Positions 30,852 to 40,400 of a stretch of 64,000 bases of DNA are shown piece by piece. Origin of the DNA: Ancylobacter sp. TS-1 (GTDB lineage Bacteria; Pseudomonadota; Alphaproteobacteria; Rhizobiales; Xanthobacteraceae). How positions within the stretch are numbered: position 1 is the stretch's first letter; every line of letters begins with the position of its first letter. Under the pieces are notes generated by a model. That model searched no databases. It was not told the origin of the DNA and was given only the letters and a program-made list of their open reading frames with translations. Location of the stretch: contig NZ_CP045144.1 of NCBI RefSeq assembly GCF_009223885.1, positions 434,001 to 498,000 of the forward strand. The letters are read 5' to 3'. Position numbers and translations under genes: made by a program.

Positions 30852-32168
30852 ATGGCGATGCGTGGGGGAATGATCGGGCTCTGGCTGGCGGCGGCGCTGT
30901 GGCTGCCGGCCAGCCTGTCCGTGTTCGCCCCCGCCCGGGCCGCCGAGCCGGTGGTGGCGAGCGACGCGCGTCTGGCTGGCGACGGCGAGCGCACCCGCCT
31001 CGTCGTCGACCTCTCGCGTTCGGTGCCGCTCGGCGCCTTCACCCTTGCCGATCCCTACCGGGTCGTCATCGACATTCCCGACGTCGTCTTCGCGCTGCCG
31101 CCGACGGCGGGGCAGGAGGGGCGCGGCCTCGTCGCCGCCTATCGCTTCGGCCTGTTCGCGCCCGGCAAGGCGCGCATCGTGATGGACGTCAACGCGCCGG
31201 TGACCATCGACAAGGCCTTCGTGCTGGAGCCGATGGACGACCAGCCGGCCCGCCTCGTGGTCGATCTCGTCAAGACCGACCGCGCCACCTTCGTCAGTGC
31301 GCTCAAGGCGTCCTCGTCGCAGCCCCACCGTGCCGAAGTGCCCGAGATGCCGACGGCCGAGCAGGCGCAGGTGGGCGACATGCGCCCGGTGATCGTCATC
31401 GATCCCGGCCATGGCGGCGTCGATTCGGGCGCGGTGAACCCGGCCTTCGACGTCACCGAGAAGCAGCTCGTGCTCACCATCGCCCGGCAGCTCCACGACC
31501 GGCTGGAGGCGAGCGGGCGCTACCGCACGCTGATGACGCGCACCAAGGACACCTATGTCTCGCTCGGCCAGCGCGTGCGCTTCGCCCGCGAGAACAACGC
31601 CCGGCTGTTCATCTCGCTGCATGCCGATTCGCTCGGCTCGCGCGACGGCGACGTACGCGGCGCCACCATCTACACGCTCTCCGACCGCGCCTCGGACGGG
31701 GAAGCCCAGCGCCTCGCCGATTCGGAGAACAAGGCCGACATGATCGCCGGCCTCGATCTTTCCGAGGAACCGGCCGACGTGGCGGGCATCCTGTTCGACC
31801 TCGCCCAGCGCGAGACGCGCAATTTCTCCGCCCATTTCGCCCGCACGCTGGCGGGCAACGTGGCCGGGGCGGCGCGCCTGCACAAATCCCCGCTCAAATC
31901 GGCGGGATTCAAGGTCCTGAAGGCACCCGACGTGCCCTCCGTGCTGTTCGAGCTGGGCTATCTTTCGAGCAGCAAGGACCTCGAACTCATGACATCGACG
32001 GAATGGCAGGCTAATGTCACCGAGGCGATGACGGTGGCCATCGACGCCTATTTCGCGGCGCAGAAGCCTCACGATGCCGTTCCGGTCGCGCTGCCTGCCG
32101 GCGTGAACGGAGCCAGCGCCCGGCCGGTGGCCGCCACGCAGCCGTCACCGGCCGCGATTAGGCCATAG
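30852..32168 (+). CDS. amiC: N-acetylmuramoyl-L-alanine amidase with AMIN domain
   Basis: This 438-residue periplasmic amidase cuts septal peptidoglycan between MurNAc and L-Ala, allowing daughter cells to separate. A signal peptide (residues about 1-31) is followed by an AMIN targeting domain (about 35-135). The Amidase_3 catalytic domain (about 178-400) has zinc and catalytic residues in VIDPGHGGVDSGA, DVTEKQLVL, ISLHADS and VPSVLFELGYLSS. GGAGGTGGCAGG lies just before the ATG. It is followed 97 bases later by mrcA, a conserved cell-wall pair in alphaproteobacteria. Confidence 0.95.
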   Translation: MAMRGGMIGLWLAAALWLPASLSVFAPARAAEPVVASDARLAGDGERTRLVVDLSRSVPLGAFTLADPYRVVIDIPDVVFALPPTAGQEGRGLVAAYRFGLFAPGKARIVMDVNAPVTIDKAFVLEPMDDQPARLVVDLVKTDRATFVSALKASSSQPHRAEVPEMPTAEQAQVGDMRPVIVIDPGHGGVDSGAVNPAFDVTEKQLVLTIARQLHDRLEASGRYRTLMTRTKDTYVSLGQRVRFARENNARLFISLHADSLGSRDGDVRGATIYTLSDRASDGEAQRLADSENKADMIAGLDLSEEPADVAGILFDLAQRETRNFSAHFARTLAGNVAGAARLHKSPLKSAGFKVLKAPDVPSVLFELGYLSSSKDLELMTSTEWQANVTEAMTVAIDAYFAAQKPHDAVPVALPAGVNGASARPVAATQPSPAAIRP

Positions 32169-32265
32169 TTGCCGCGCACACGCTGCCCTAAGGGCGACGT
32201 CGGATAACGGACTCGCATCGCGTTGGCGCGCGGTGGAGTCCCCAGCTTACGGGGGCGAGGGCCGC

Positions 32266-34704
32266 ATGCGGCTGCTTCTGCGGTTTCTTGGTTTCCTGTT
32301 CGCTCTCGGCACGATCGTGTTCATCGTCGGCGGGGCGGCGGCAGGCTATTTCGTCTGGAAGTTCTCCCAGGACCTGCCCGACTACTCCCAGCTCCAGAAC
32401 TACGAGCCGCCGGTGATGACGCGCATCCACGCGGCCGATGGATCGCTGCTGGCCGAGTACGCCAAGGAACGCCGGCTCTATCTGCCGATCCAGAACATTC
32501 CCGAGCTGGTGAAGGAAGCCTTCCTGTCCGCCGAGGACAAGAACTTCTATTCGCATGGCGGCATCGACCTGACCGGCATCGGCCGCGCCGGCTACGCCTT
32601 CCTGCAGAATTACGGCTCGGGCCGCCGCCCGCAGGGCGCCTCGACCATCACCCAGCAGGTGGCGAAGAACTTCCTGCTGACCAACGAGGTCTCCTTCGAC
32701 CGCAAGATCAAGGAAGCGCTGCTCGCCCTGCGCATGGAGCGCGCCTATTCGAAGGACAAGATCCTCGAACTGTACCTGAACGAGATCTATCTCGGCATCG
32801 GCTCCTACGGCGTCGCCGCCGCCTCGCTGCTCTATTTCGACAAGTCGGTCTCCGAGCTGACCATCGCCGAGGCCGCCTATCTCGCCGCGCTGCCCAAGGG
32901 CCCGAACAACTACCATCCGTTCCGCCGCCACGATGCCGCCGTCGACCGCCGCAACTGGGTGATCGATCGCATGGCCGAGAACGGTTACATCACCCAGCAG
33001 GAAGCCGACGCCGCCAAGGCGACGGACCTCGCCGTCACCGTGCGCCCGACCGGCGCGCACATCTTCTCGGCCGAGTATTTCGCCGAGGAGGTCCGCCGCG
33101 AGATTTTCGAGCGCTACGGCGAGGAAAAGCTCTATGGCGGCGGCCTGTCGGTGCGCACCACGCTCAACCCCAAGCTCCAGCAATACGCCAAGAAGGCGCT
33201 GCTGGACGGGCTGACGCGCTATGACGAGCAGCGCGGTTTCCGTGGCCCGGTGACGCGCATCGAGACCTCGGGCGACTGGGGCGGGCGCCTCGCCGATGTG
33301 CGCACCTTCACCGACATTCCCTGGCGCCTCGCCGTGGTGCTCGATTCCGACGCCAAGGGCGCGCGCATCGGCCTTCAGCCGCAGCGCGACCGTTCCGGCG
33401 TGCTGTCGAACCAGCGCGACGTCGGCATGATCACGCCGGACGGCGTGAAATGGGCGACCCGCAACGCCAAGAACGGCGTCTCCGGCGTGCTCAAGCCCGG
33501 CGACGTGATCTATGTCGAGCCGGTGGACGGCAAGCCCGACCAGTGGCGCCTGCGCCAGCAGCCCAACATCGAGGGCGCGCTGGTGGCGATGGACCCCTCG
33601 ACCGGGCGCGTGCTGGCCATGGCGGGCGGCTTCTCCTTCGACGAGAGCCAGTTCAACCGCGCCACCCAGGCCCAGCGCCAGCCGGGCTCCTCCTTCAAGC
33701 CCTTCGTCTACGCGGCGGCCATCGACAATGGCTACACGCCCTCCAGCGTGATCATGGATGCGCCCTTCGAACTGGCGCAGGCCGGGCAGGCGACGTGGCG
33801 GCCGGAGAACTATTCCGGCAAGTTCTACGGGCCGCAGACGCTGCGCTTCGGCATCGAGCAGTCGCGCAACGTGATGACCGTGCGCCTCGCCAACGATCTC
33901 GGCATGCCGCTGATCGTCGAATACGCCAAGCGTTTCGGCGTGTCCGACAACCTGCTGCCCGTGCTCTCCATGTCGCTCGGCGCCGGCGAGACGACGGCGG
34001 TGCGGATGGCCGGCGGCTATTCGATGTTCGCCAATGGCGGCAAGCGCATCAAGCCGACCCTGATCGACCGTATCCAGGATCGCTACGGCAAGACCATCTA
34101 CCGTCACGACGAGCGCGAGTGCCGCGGCTGCGACGCCGCCAAATGGAGCGGCCAGAGCGAGCCGGTCCTGATCGACCGCCGCGAGCAGGTGCTCGACCCG
34201 ATGACCGCCTACCAGATCACCTCGATGCTGGAAGGCGTGGTCCAGCGCGGCACCGGCACGGCGCTGAAGGAGCTCGGCAAGCCGATTGCCGGCAAGACCG
34301 GTACGACCAACGAGGAAAAAGACGCCTGGTTCGTCGGCTACACCCCCGACATCGTGGTCGCGGTCTATCTCGGCTTCGACACGCCCAAGCCGATGGGCAA
34401 GGGCTCGACCGGCGGCCTGCTCGCCGCGCCGGTGGTGCGCGATTTCATGAAGGCGGCGCTGGCCGACCGTCCGGCGGTGCCGTTCCGCGTGCCGCCGGGC
34501 ATCAAGCTGATCCGCATCAACCCGAAGAGCGGCCTGCGCGCCGGCCCGGGCGAGGCGTCGATCCTCGAAGCTTTCAAGCCGGGCACCTCGCCGCCGGACA
34601 GCTACTCGATCATTGGCGCCACCGATGCGTCCGGCAATCCGATCGGCATCAATCCCGAGGCCGACCGCGCGGTCGGCGCGAGCGGTACCGGCGGGCTCTA
34701 CTGA
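32266..34704 (+). CDS. mrcA: Penicillin-binding protein 1A (bifunctional transglycosylase/transpeptidase)
   Basis: This 812-residue class A PBP polymerises and crosslinks peptidoglycan. One membrane anchor lies at about residues 5-33. The GT51 transglycosylase domain includes AFLSAEDKNFYSHGGID and GASTITQQVAKNF. An OB-like insert lies between the catalytic domains. The transpeptidase has the active Ser in QPGSSFKPF, then SRNVMTVRL and KTGTTNEEKDAWF. The ATG at 32266 has GAGG at seven bases; the GTG at 32233 would add 11 residues before the anchor without a ribosome site. Confidence 0.96.
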   Translation: MRLLLRFLGFLFALGTIVFIVGGAAAGYFVWKFSQDLPDYSQLQNYEPPVMTRIHAADGSLLAEYAKERRLYLPIQNIPELVKEAFLSAEDKNFYSHGGIDLTGIGRAGYAFLQNYGSGRRPQGASTITQQVAKNFLLTNEVSFDRKIKEALLALRMERAYSKDKILELYLNEIYLGIGSYGVAAASLLYFDKSVSELTIAEAAYLAALPKGPNNYHPFRRHDAAVDRRNWVIDRMAENGYITQQEADAAKATDLAVTVRPTGAHIFSAEYFAEEVRREIFERYGEEKLYGGGLSVRTTLNPKLQQYAKKALLDGLTRYDEQRGFRGPVTRIETSGDWGGRLADVRTFTDIPWRLAVVLDSDAKGARIGLQPQRDRSGVLSNQRDVGMITPDGVKWATRNAKNGVSGVLKPGDVIYVEPVDGKPDQWRLRQQPNIEGALVAMDPSTGRVLAMAGGFSFDESQFNRATQAQRQPGSSFKPFVYAAAIDNGYTPSSVIMDAPFELAQAGQATWRPENYSGKFYGPQTLRFGIEQSRNVMTVRLANDLGMPLIVEYAKRFGVSDNLLPVLSMSLGAGETTAVRMAGGYSMFANGGKRIKPTLIDRIQDRYGKTIYRHDERECRGCDAAKWSGQSEPVLIDRREQVLDPMTAYQITSMLEGVVQRGTGTALKELGKPIAGKTGTTNEEKDAWFVGYTPDIVVAVYLGFDTPKPMGKGSTGGLLAAPVVRDFMKAALADRPAVPFRVPPGIKLIRINPKSGLRAGPGEASILEAFKPGTSPPDSYSIIGATDASGNPIGINPEADRAVGASGTGGLY

Positions 34705-34710
34705 GCGCCC

Positions 34711-34728
34711 GCCGGCGGGTCCGCCGGC
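34711..34728. terminator. Hairpin shared by mrcA and the convergent GST gene
   Basis: GCCGGCGG and CCGCCGGC enclose two bases, seven bases after the mrcA stop, followed by CTCGCTTTTCTC on the plus strand. It sits between convergent stops. Confidence 0.6.
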
Positions 34729-34738
34729 CTCGCTTTTC

Positions 34739-35353
34739 TCAGGCGTGCGGCCAGGCCAGGAATTCCGGCAGCGATTCGGCATGCGCGGCGTGACCCGCCA
34801 CGGCCGGGAAGGCATTTGCCGCCACGACGTCGGGGATGAGGTCGCGGGTGAAGGTCCAGGCGATGGCGGCGGTGATGTCGGCCTGCAGCGGCCGCGTCCC
34901 GGCCAGCCAGTCGCCGCCGGTGCCGATCTCTTCCTCCAGCAGCCCGTAGGCGGCGAGCAACTGGCCCGTCACCCGGTCGATCCAGGGCTGGTGCTGCTTT
35001 TCGGCCGGGCGAAGCTGGCGTTCATAGACGATCTGCACGCTCTTCTCGCAGGCGGCGAGGGCGAGGCCGATGATGCGCTGGGCGCGCGCATGGGCGTCGA
35101 TGTCGGCCGGCACGAGCGAACGGGCCGGATCGGCGAGGCGCTCGGCATGTTCGAGGATGAGGCTGGATTCCATCAGCACCACGCCCGCATCCGTCACCAG
35201 AGTCGGCGCCTTGACCACCGGATTGACGGCGGCGAAGCGGTCATAGTGCCGGAACACCGATACCCCTTCATGGACGAAGGGAAGGTCGAGGAAGGCCAGC
35301 GAGACCGCCACGCGGCGGACATAAGGCGAATCCAGCATGCCGATGAGGCGCAT
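34739..35353 (-). CDS. Glutathione S-transferase family protein
   Basis: This 204-residue protein has a thioredoxin-like N-terminal domain with the GST start MRLIGMLDSPYVRRVAVSLAFLDLPFVHE, the cis-Pro region NPVVKAPTLVTDAGVVLMESSLILEH, and a helical C-terminal domain. The likely activating Ser is in DSPYVRR. The substrate is unknown. GGAGAG precedes the ATG at 35353; the longer frame to 35407 is not needed. It lies antisense between mrcA and prfB, two genes otherwise adjacent in many relatives. Confidence 0.88.
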   Translation of the reverse strand: MRLIGMLDSPYVRRVAVSLAFLDLPFVHEGVSVFRHYDRFAAVNPVVKAPTLVTDAGVVLMESSLILEHAERLADPARSLVPADIDAHARAQRIIGLALAACEKSVQIVYERQLRPAEKQHQPWIDRVTGQLLAAYGLLEEEIGTGGDWLAGTRPLQADITAAIAWTFTRDLIPDVVAANAFPAVAGHAAHAESLPEFLAWPHA

Positions 35354-35523
35354 GGGGCTCTCCGTTTTCGGGAGGCACCAGCTTATTGCCGGGGCGCCAT
35401 CCCGCAATGCCTGAGGGTCGCGCCGGACGCGTTTTCCGTTCCACGGCAGGCGGGCCGTTTACAGCCCTGCCCAAGCTCTCTATTTTCCGCCGCCTTCCGC
35501 CTCCTTCTGAGAGTGACCGAACC

Positions 35524-36654
35524 ATGCGCGCCGATCTCGAAACGAGCATCGACGAGATCCGTGAAGCCGCCGGCCTGCTGCGGCAGCACATCGATTTCGA
35601 TCGCTCCAAGGCGCGCCTTGCCGAGCTGAACGCGCTCGCCGAGGATCCGAATCTGTGGAACGACCCCGAGCGCGCCCAGAAGCTGATGCAGGAGCGCGGC
35701 ACTCTGGAGGACGGTCTCGGCGCGCTGGAGCGCATCGAGCGCGAGCTCGCCGACAATGTCGAGCTGATCGAGCTCGGCGAGGCCGAGGGCGACGAATCGA
35801 TCGTGACGGAGGCCGAGGCCGCGCTCGGCAAGCTCAAGGCCGAAGTGGCCCGTCGCCAGCTCGAGGCTCTGCTCTCGGGCGAGGCGGACGCCAATGACAG
35901 CTATCTCGAAGTCCATGCCGGTGCCGGCGGCACCGACAGCCAGGACTGGGCGTTGATGCTGCTGCGCATGTACACGCGCTGGGCCGAGCGGCGCGGCTTC
36001 AAGGTCGAGCTGATCGAGGAATCGGCCGGTGAGACCGCCGGGCTGAAGTCGGCGACCATCCTGGTCAAGGGCCACAACGCCTATGGCTGGATGAAGACCG
36101 AGGCCGGCGTGCATCGCCTCGTGCGCATCTCGCCCTTCGATTCGAATGCGCGGCGCCAGACCTCGTTCGCCTCGGTCGACGTCTATCCCGTCATCGACGA
36201 CCGCATCGTGGTCGACATCAAGGAAAGCGATCTGCGCATCGACACGATGCGCTCGGGCGGCGCCGGCGGCCAGCACGTCAACAAGACCGAATCGGCGGTG
36301 CGCTTCACCCATATCCCGACCGGCATCGCCGTGGTGGCGCAGGGCGACCGCTCGCAGCACAAGAACCGCGCCACCGCGTGGGAAATGCTGCGCGCCAAGC
36401 TCTACGAGATGGAGCTGAAGAAGCGCGAGGCGCAGGCCGCCGCCGATCAGGCGGCCAAGACCGACATCGGCTGGGGCCACCAGATCCGCTCCTATGTGCT
36501 CCAGCCCTACCAGCTGGTGAAGGACCTGCGCACCGGCGTCACGTCTGGCACCCCGCAGGAAGTGCTGGACGGCGACCTCGACCCCTTCATGGAGGCCGCG
36601 CTGGCCCAGCGCGCCTATGGCGGCGGCCCGGCCAGCGTCGACGACGTGGACTGA
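35524..36654 (+). CDS. prfB: Peptide chain release factor 2
   Basis: This 376-residue protein recognises UGA and UAA stop codons and triggers peptide release. The stop-codon reading tripeptide is SPF (203-205) in RISPFDSNARR, and the catalytic GGQ is at 248-250 in SGGAGGQHVNKTES. The frame is continuous from the ATG at 35524; there is no in-frame TGA near codon 25, so the programmed +1 frameshift that controls prfB in enterobacteria is absent. A palindromic element (36688-36777) lies just after the stop. Confidence 0.97.
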   Translation: MRADLETSIDEIREAAGLLRQHIDFDRSKARLAELNALAEDPNLWNDPERAQKLMQERGTLEDGLGALERIERELADNVELIELGEAEGDESIVTEAEAALGKLKAEVARRQLEALLSGEADANDSYLEVHAGAGGTDSQDWALMLLRMYTRWAERRGFKVELIEESAGETAGLKSATILVKGHNAYGWMKTEAGVHRLVRISPFDSNARRQTSFASVDVYPVIDDRIVVDIKESDLRIDTMRSGGAGGQHVNKTESAVRFTHIPTGIAVVAQGDRSQHKNRATAWEMLRAKLYEMELKKREAQAAADQAAKTDIGWGHQIRSYVLQPYQLVKDLRTGVTSGTPQEVLDGDLDPFMEAALAQRAYGGGPASVDDVD

Positions 36655-36687
36655 GGCGAGGACGCCGAAGCGCGTCCTCCCCATTCT

Positions 36688-36777
36688 CGTCATCCCGGAC
36701 GGCCCGGAGGGCCGATCCGGGACCGCGCAAACATTGGAGAGCGATCCCGGCTCTCGCTTCGCTCGGCCGGGACGACG
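36688..36777 (+). repeat. Palindromic element, copy 1
   Basis: About 90 bases bounded by CGTCATCCCGG and CCGGGACGACG, with internal GATCCGGGA and GATCCCGG arms that form two smaller hairpins. It has the same orientation as copies 3 and 4. It sits between the convergent prfB and bcp genes. Confidence 0.85.
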
Positions 36778-36802
36778 GCCGTTTGCGGGTCGGCCACGCC
36801 CC

Positions 36803-37270
36803 CTACAGCGTTCGGGCGGCGGCGAGGACCTCATCGGCATGGCCGGCGACCTTCACCTTCGGCCAGACGCGCGCGATCCCGCCGTCGCGGTCGATCAGAA
36901 CGGTGGTACGCTCGACGCCCATGTATTTTCGGCCATACATCGACTTCTCCGCCCATACGCCATACGCCTCAAGCACCTTGTGCGCCTCGTCGCCGGCAAG
37001 GTCGAAGGTCAGCCCCTCCTTGGAGCGGAACCGGGCGAGCGCCTTGTCGGGATCGGGCGAGATGCCGATGACGCGCGTGTCGGCGGCGTCGAAGTCCGGC
37101 TTCAGCCGGTTGAAGTCGTGAGCTTCGAGCGTGCAGCCCTGCGTGCCCGCCTTTGGATAGAAATACAGGACCAGCTTGCGCCCGCGACAGGCGGCGAGCG
37201 TCACGCTCTCGCCCCCATCTGTCGCAAGGGTGAAGTCGGGAGCGGGTTGCCCGTCAGCAATCTCGGCCAT
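36803..37270 (-). CDS. bcp: Bcp-type peroxiredoxin
   Basis: This 155-residue thioredoxin-fold peroxidase reduces H2O2 and organic hydroperoxides. The peroxidatic Cys46 lies in LYFYPKAGTQGCTLEAHDF, and the usual Bcp extension follows (VIGISPDPDKALARFRSKEGLTFDLAGD). The classical resolving Cys five residues on is replaced by His51, so this is probably a 1-Cys enzyme or resolves through another thiol (Cys28 in LAACRGRK is the only other one). The ATG at 37270 gives the family start MAEIADGQPAPDF; the longer frame to 37327 was rejected. Confidence 0.93.
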   Translation of the reverse strand: MAEIADGQPAPDFTLATDGGESVTLAACRGRKLVLYFYPKAGTQGCTLEAHDFNRLKPDFDAADTRVIGISPDPDKALARFRSKEGLTFDLAGDEAHKVLEAYGVWAEKSMYGRKYMGVERTTVLIDRDGGIARVWPKVKVAGHADEVLAAARTL

Positions 37271-37427
37271 TTGCCTTCCTTTCGGCGTGATTTTGCGTTG
37301 TTCGGCTGGAAGGACGCAGCGGATCACCGTTCGTGATACTGCGCATGACCATCCGCGTGTCGAAAGCTGTCGCTCCCCGTCGACGGCAGGGGCATTATGC
37401 CCAAGCTTGCGAGGATTCGAGCCCTAG

Positions 37428-40400
37428 ATGAAAGAGCCGACGACGCACAGGCCGGACCCCGGCGGAAAGCGCAACGTCAGAAAGCTGCGCATGCGTCGCG
37501 CGGCCAAAGCGTGTGTGGAGCAGGCGTGCGCGGAGCCCGCCGGCGGTCGCCGTTGGCTGCGCGTCTGCTACTGGTCGGGCGGCTCGCTCATCTGCGCCGG
37601 TGTCGTCGTCGTCGCCCTTGCCTATCTGCTGTTCGTTACCGGCGTCGTGACCATCGACATGGCGCGCCCCTATGTCGAGCGCGCGCTCGAATCCCGGCTT
37701 GGCGAGGGACGCACGGTCGAGATTGGCGGCATTCTGGCCGACCGCGCGCCGGAGGGCGGCATGGTTCTGCACGCCACCGACATCGTGGTGCGCGATGCCG
37801 GCGGCGATGTGATCGCCGTCGCCCCGCAGGCGGAAGTGGCGCTTCAGGATCGCTGGCTGCCCTGGCTGATGCAACCCAAGCGCGTCGATCTCGTCGGCGT
37901 CCGGCTGAACGTCCTGATCGACGCGCAGGGCCAGCTTGCCGTTTCCACCGAGGGCGGCGCGGCCATCGCCTCGCCCGACCATCCCATCGCCACGCTTCCT
38001 GCGCCGTCGGCGGCACCGGGGGAAGTCAGCCCGGCCGCCCTCGCGCATGAGGGGAGCCCTGCGGGCACGTCGCAGGCGCCGCCGCTGGCGGCGCCCTTCG
38101 CCCCGCTGCGGCTCACCGCGCTGGCCGCGCTCGCCCACCAGATCGACCGCGGCGGTCTCGACGGCGGCACGCTGAGTTCCATCGGCCTGCGCGACGGCGT
38201 CGTCGTCATCCGCAGCGAGGCCAGCGGGCGCAGCTGGACCTTCGACGATATCGACCTGTCCCTGTCGCGTCCGCACGAGGGCGGCGTGACCTTCGACCTC
38301 ACGGCCGGGGGCACCGACGGGCCGTGGTCGGCGCAGGCCACCATCGGCGCACTGGTCGATGGCCGCCGCGATCTGGTTCTGGCCATCCGCGACCTTGCCC
38401 CGCGCGACCTGCTTCTTGCCGCCGGCAAGGCCGATGGCGACATCCTCGCCACCTCACCGCTTACCGTCGACCTCAAGGCCAGCATCGACAATTTCGGGCT
38501 GCTGCTGGCGAGCGAGGGGCGCCTCGGCGTCGGCGCCGGCGAACTCCAACTCGGCTCCGACGCGGCGGGCCGCATGCTCGTCGAGGAAGCCTCCATCGCC
38601 TTCGCGATCGATCCCGCCCAGCGCCTGATCGACCTGACCTCGGTGACGGTGCAGGCCGGACCCTTCGCCATGGACCTGACCGGCGAGGTACGCATGCCCG
38701 CCGACGCGGCGGGCAAATGGACCCTCACCACGCGCACGTCCCGCGCGAGTTTCAGCGGTGGTGGCCCGTTTGCCGAGAAGGTGCCGCCCTTCGTCCTCGA
38801 CGACAACGCGGCCGTCCTGTCCTTCGATCCGGCGGGCCAGCGCCTCGCCATCGAGCGTGGCGAGCTGAAGGGACCGCAGGGCGGCGTGACCATTGGCGGG
38901 GCGCTCGATCTCGGCGCCGCCGTGCCCTCGCTCTCGATGAGCGTGTCAGCGACGCCGATGTCGGCCACCTCGCTGATCCGGCTCTGGCCGGTCCTGGCGG
39001 CGCCGGAGCCGCGCCGCTGGGTCTACGACAATCTGGTCGCCGGCGATGTGACTCACGCCGAGATCTTCTTCAAGGCGCCGCTGGCCTCGATCGGCCGCAA
39101 GGACCGGCCGCTCGCGGACGACGCGCTGAACATCGACATTACCGGCACCAATGGCCGTTTCGTCCCGGTGGTGGGGCTGCCGACCATCGGCGAGGCCAAC
39201 GTCGCCGTGCGCGTGACCGGGCGCACCGCCCATGTCGACGTCGCCAAGGGCGTCATGGAGACGCCGGGCCGGCGCCGGCTCAACATCAGCGAGGCGGTGT
39301 TCGACGTGCCCGACACCGCGCCGGCCAAGCCCGACGCCAAGGTGCGGGTGGCGGTGAACGGCTCGGCCGCCGCCGCCATCGAGCTTGCCGCCATGCCGGC
39401 CCTGCGCACGCCCGGCGTGTTCCCGGTGGACGTGCAGACCGTGAACGGGACCATAGACGGCACGGCGCAGATCAACATCAGGCTGTCGGAGAACATCCAG
39501 CCCTCCGACGTCGACTACGCCTTCGATGCCGATCTCACCAATTTCGATGCCAGCAAGGTGGCGTTCGGCCAGAATCTCGACGACGCCAAGGTGCGCGTCT
39601 TTGTGACCCCCGCCGCCACCGTGCTGCGCGGACAGGGCAAGGTCGGCGGCGCGCCGGCGAGCTTCGAGTACAGCCGCCCGGCCAGCGGCGACATCACCTT
39701 CGTGCTCGCCGCGACGCTCGACGACGCCGCCCGCGAGAAGCTCGGCCTCGATCTCGGCGGCATGTCGGGATCGGTGGGCGTGAAGGTATCGGGCATAGTC
39801 GGCCCCAAGTCGAAGACTGCCGATGTCGATATCGACCTCACCAATGCGCGTCTGGCCGAGCTGGTGCCGGGCTGGTCGAAGCCGGCGGGCAAGCCGGCGC
39901 GCCTGACCGCCAAGGCGACGCTGACGAGCGCGGGCACGCGGCTGGAAGACCTCGTGGTGACGGGGCAGGGCGTCAACATACGCGGCACCGTCGAGCTTGA
40001 TTCCAAATCCGCGCTGGTGAGCGCCAACCTGCCGACCTTCCAGCTCTCGGACGGCGACAAGGCGAGCGTGAAGGTCGAGAATGCCGACGGGGCGCTGAAG
40101 ATCACGGTGCGCGGCGAGGTGATCGAGGCCCGCGCCTTCCTCAAGGACCTGATGGAAGCCCCGATTGCCGGCCAGCAGAACGTCAAGCCGGCCGACATCG
40201 ACCTCGATGTGAAGCTCGGGGTCGTGGTCGGCAACAATGGCGAGACCATGCGCCAGGCCGCGCTCACCCTCTCGCGCCGCAACGGCGACCTGCGCGCCTT
40301 CTCGCTCGGTGCGCTGGTCGGGCGCGACGGCGGGGTCAATGGCGACCTTGCCACGCAGGGCAACGGACGCCCGCGCCTGCGCGTCGCCACCAGCGATGCC

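Noticed and set aside
35524..35620. Programmed +1 frameshift in prfB
   Set aside because: There is no in-frame TGA near codon 25 and the frame is continuous from the ATG.
37405..37425. T-arm-like GGATTCGAGCCC suggesting a tRNA
   Set aside because: No acceptor stem, D arm or anticodon arm can be built around it.
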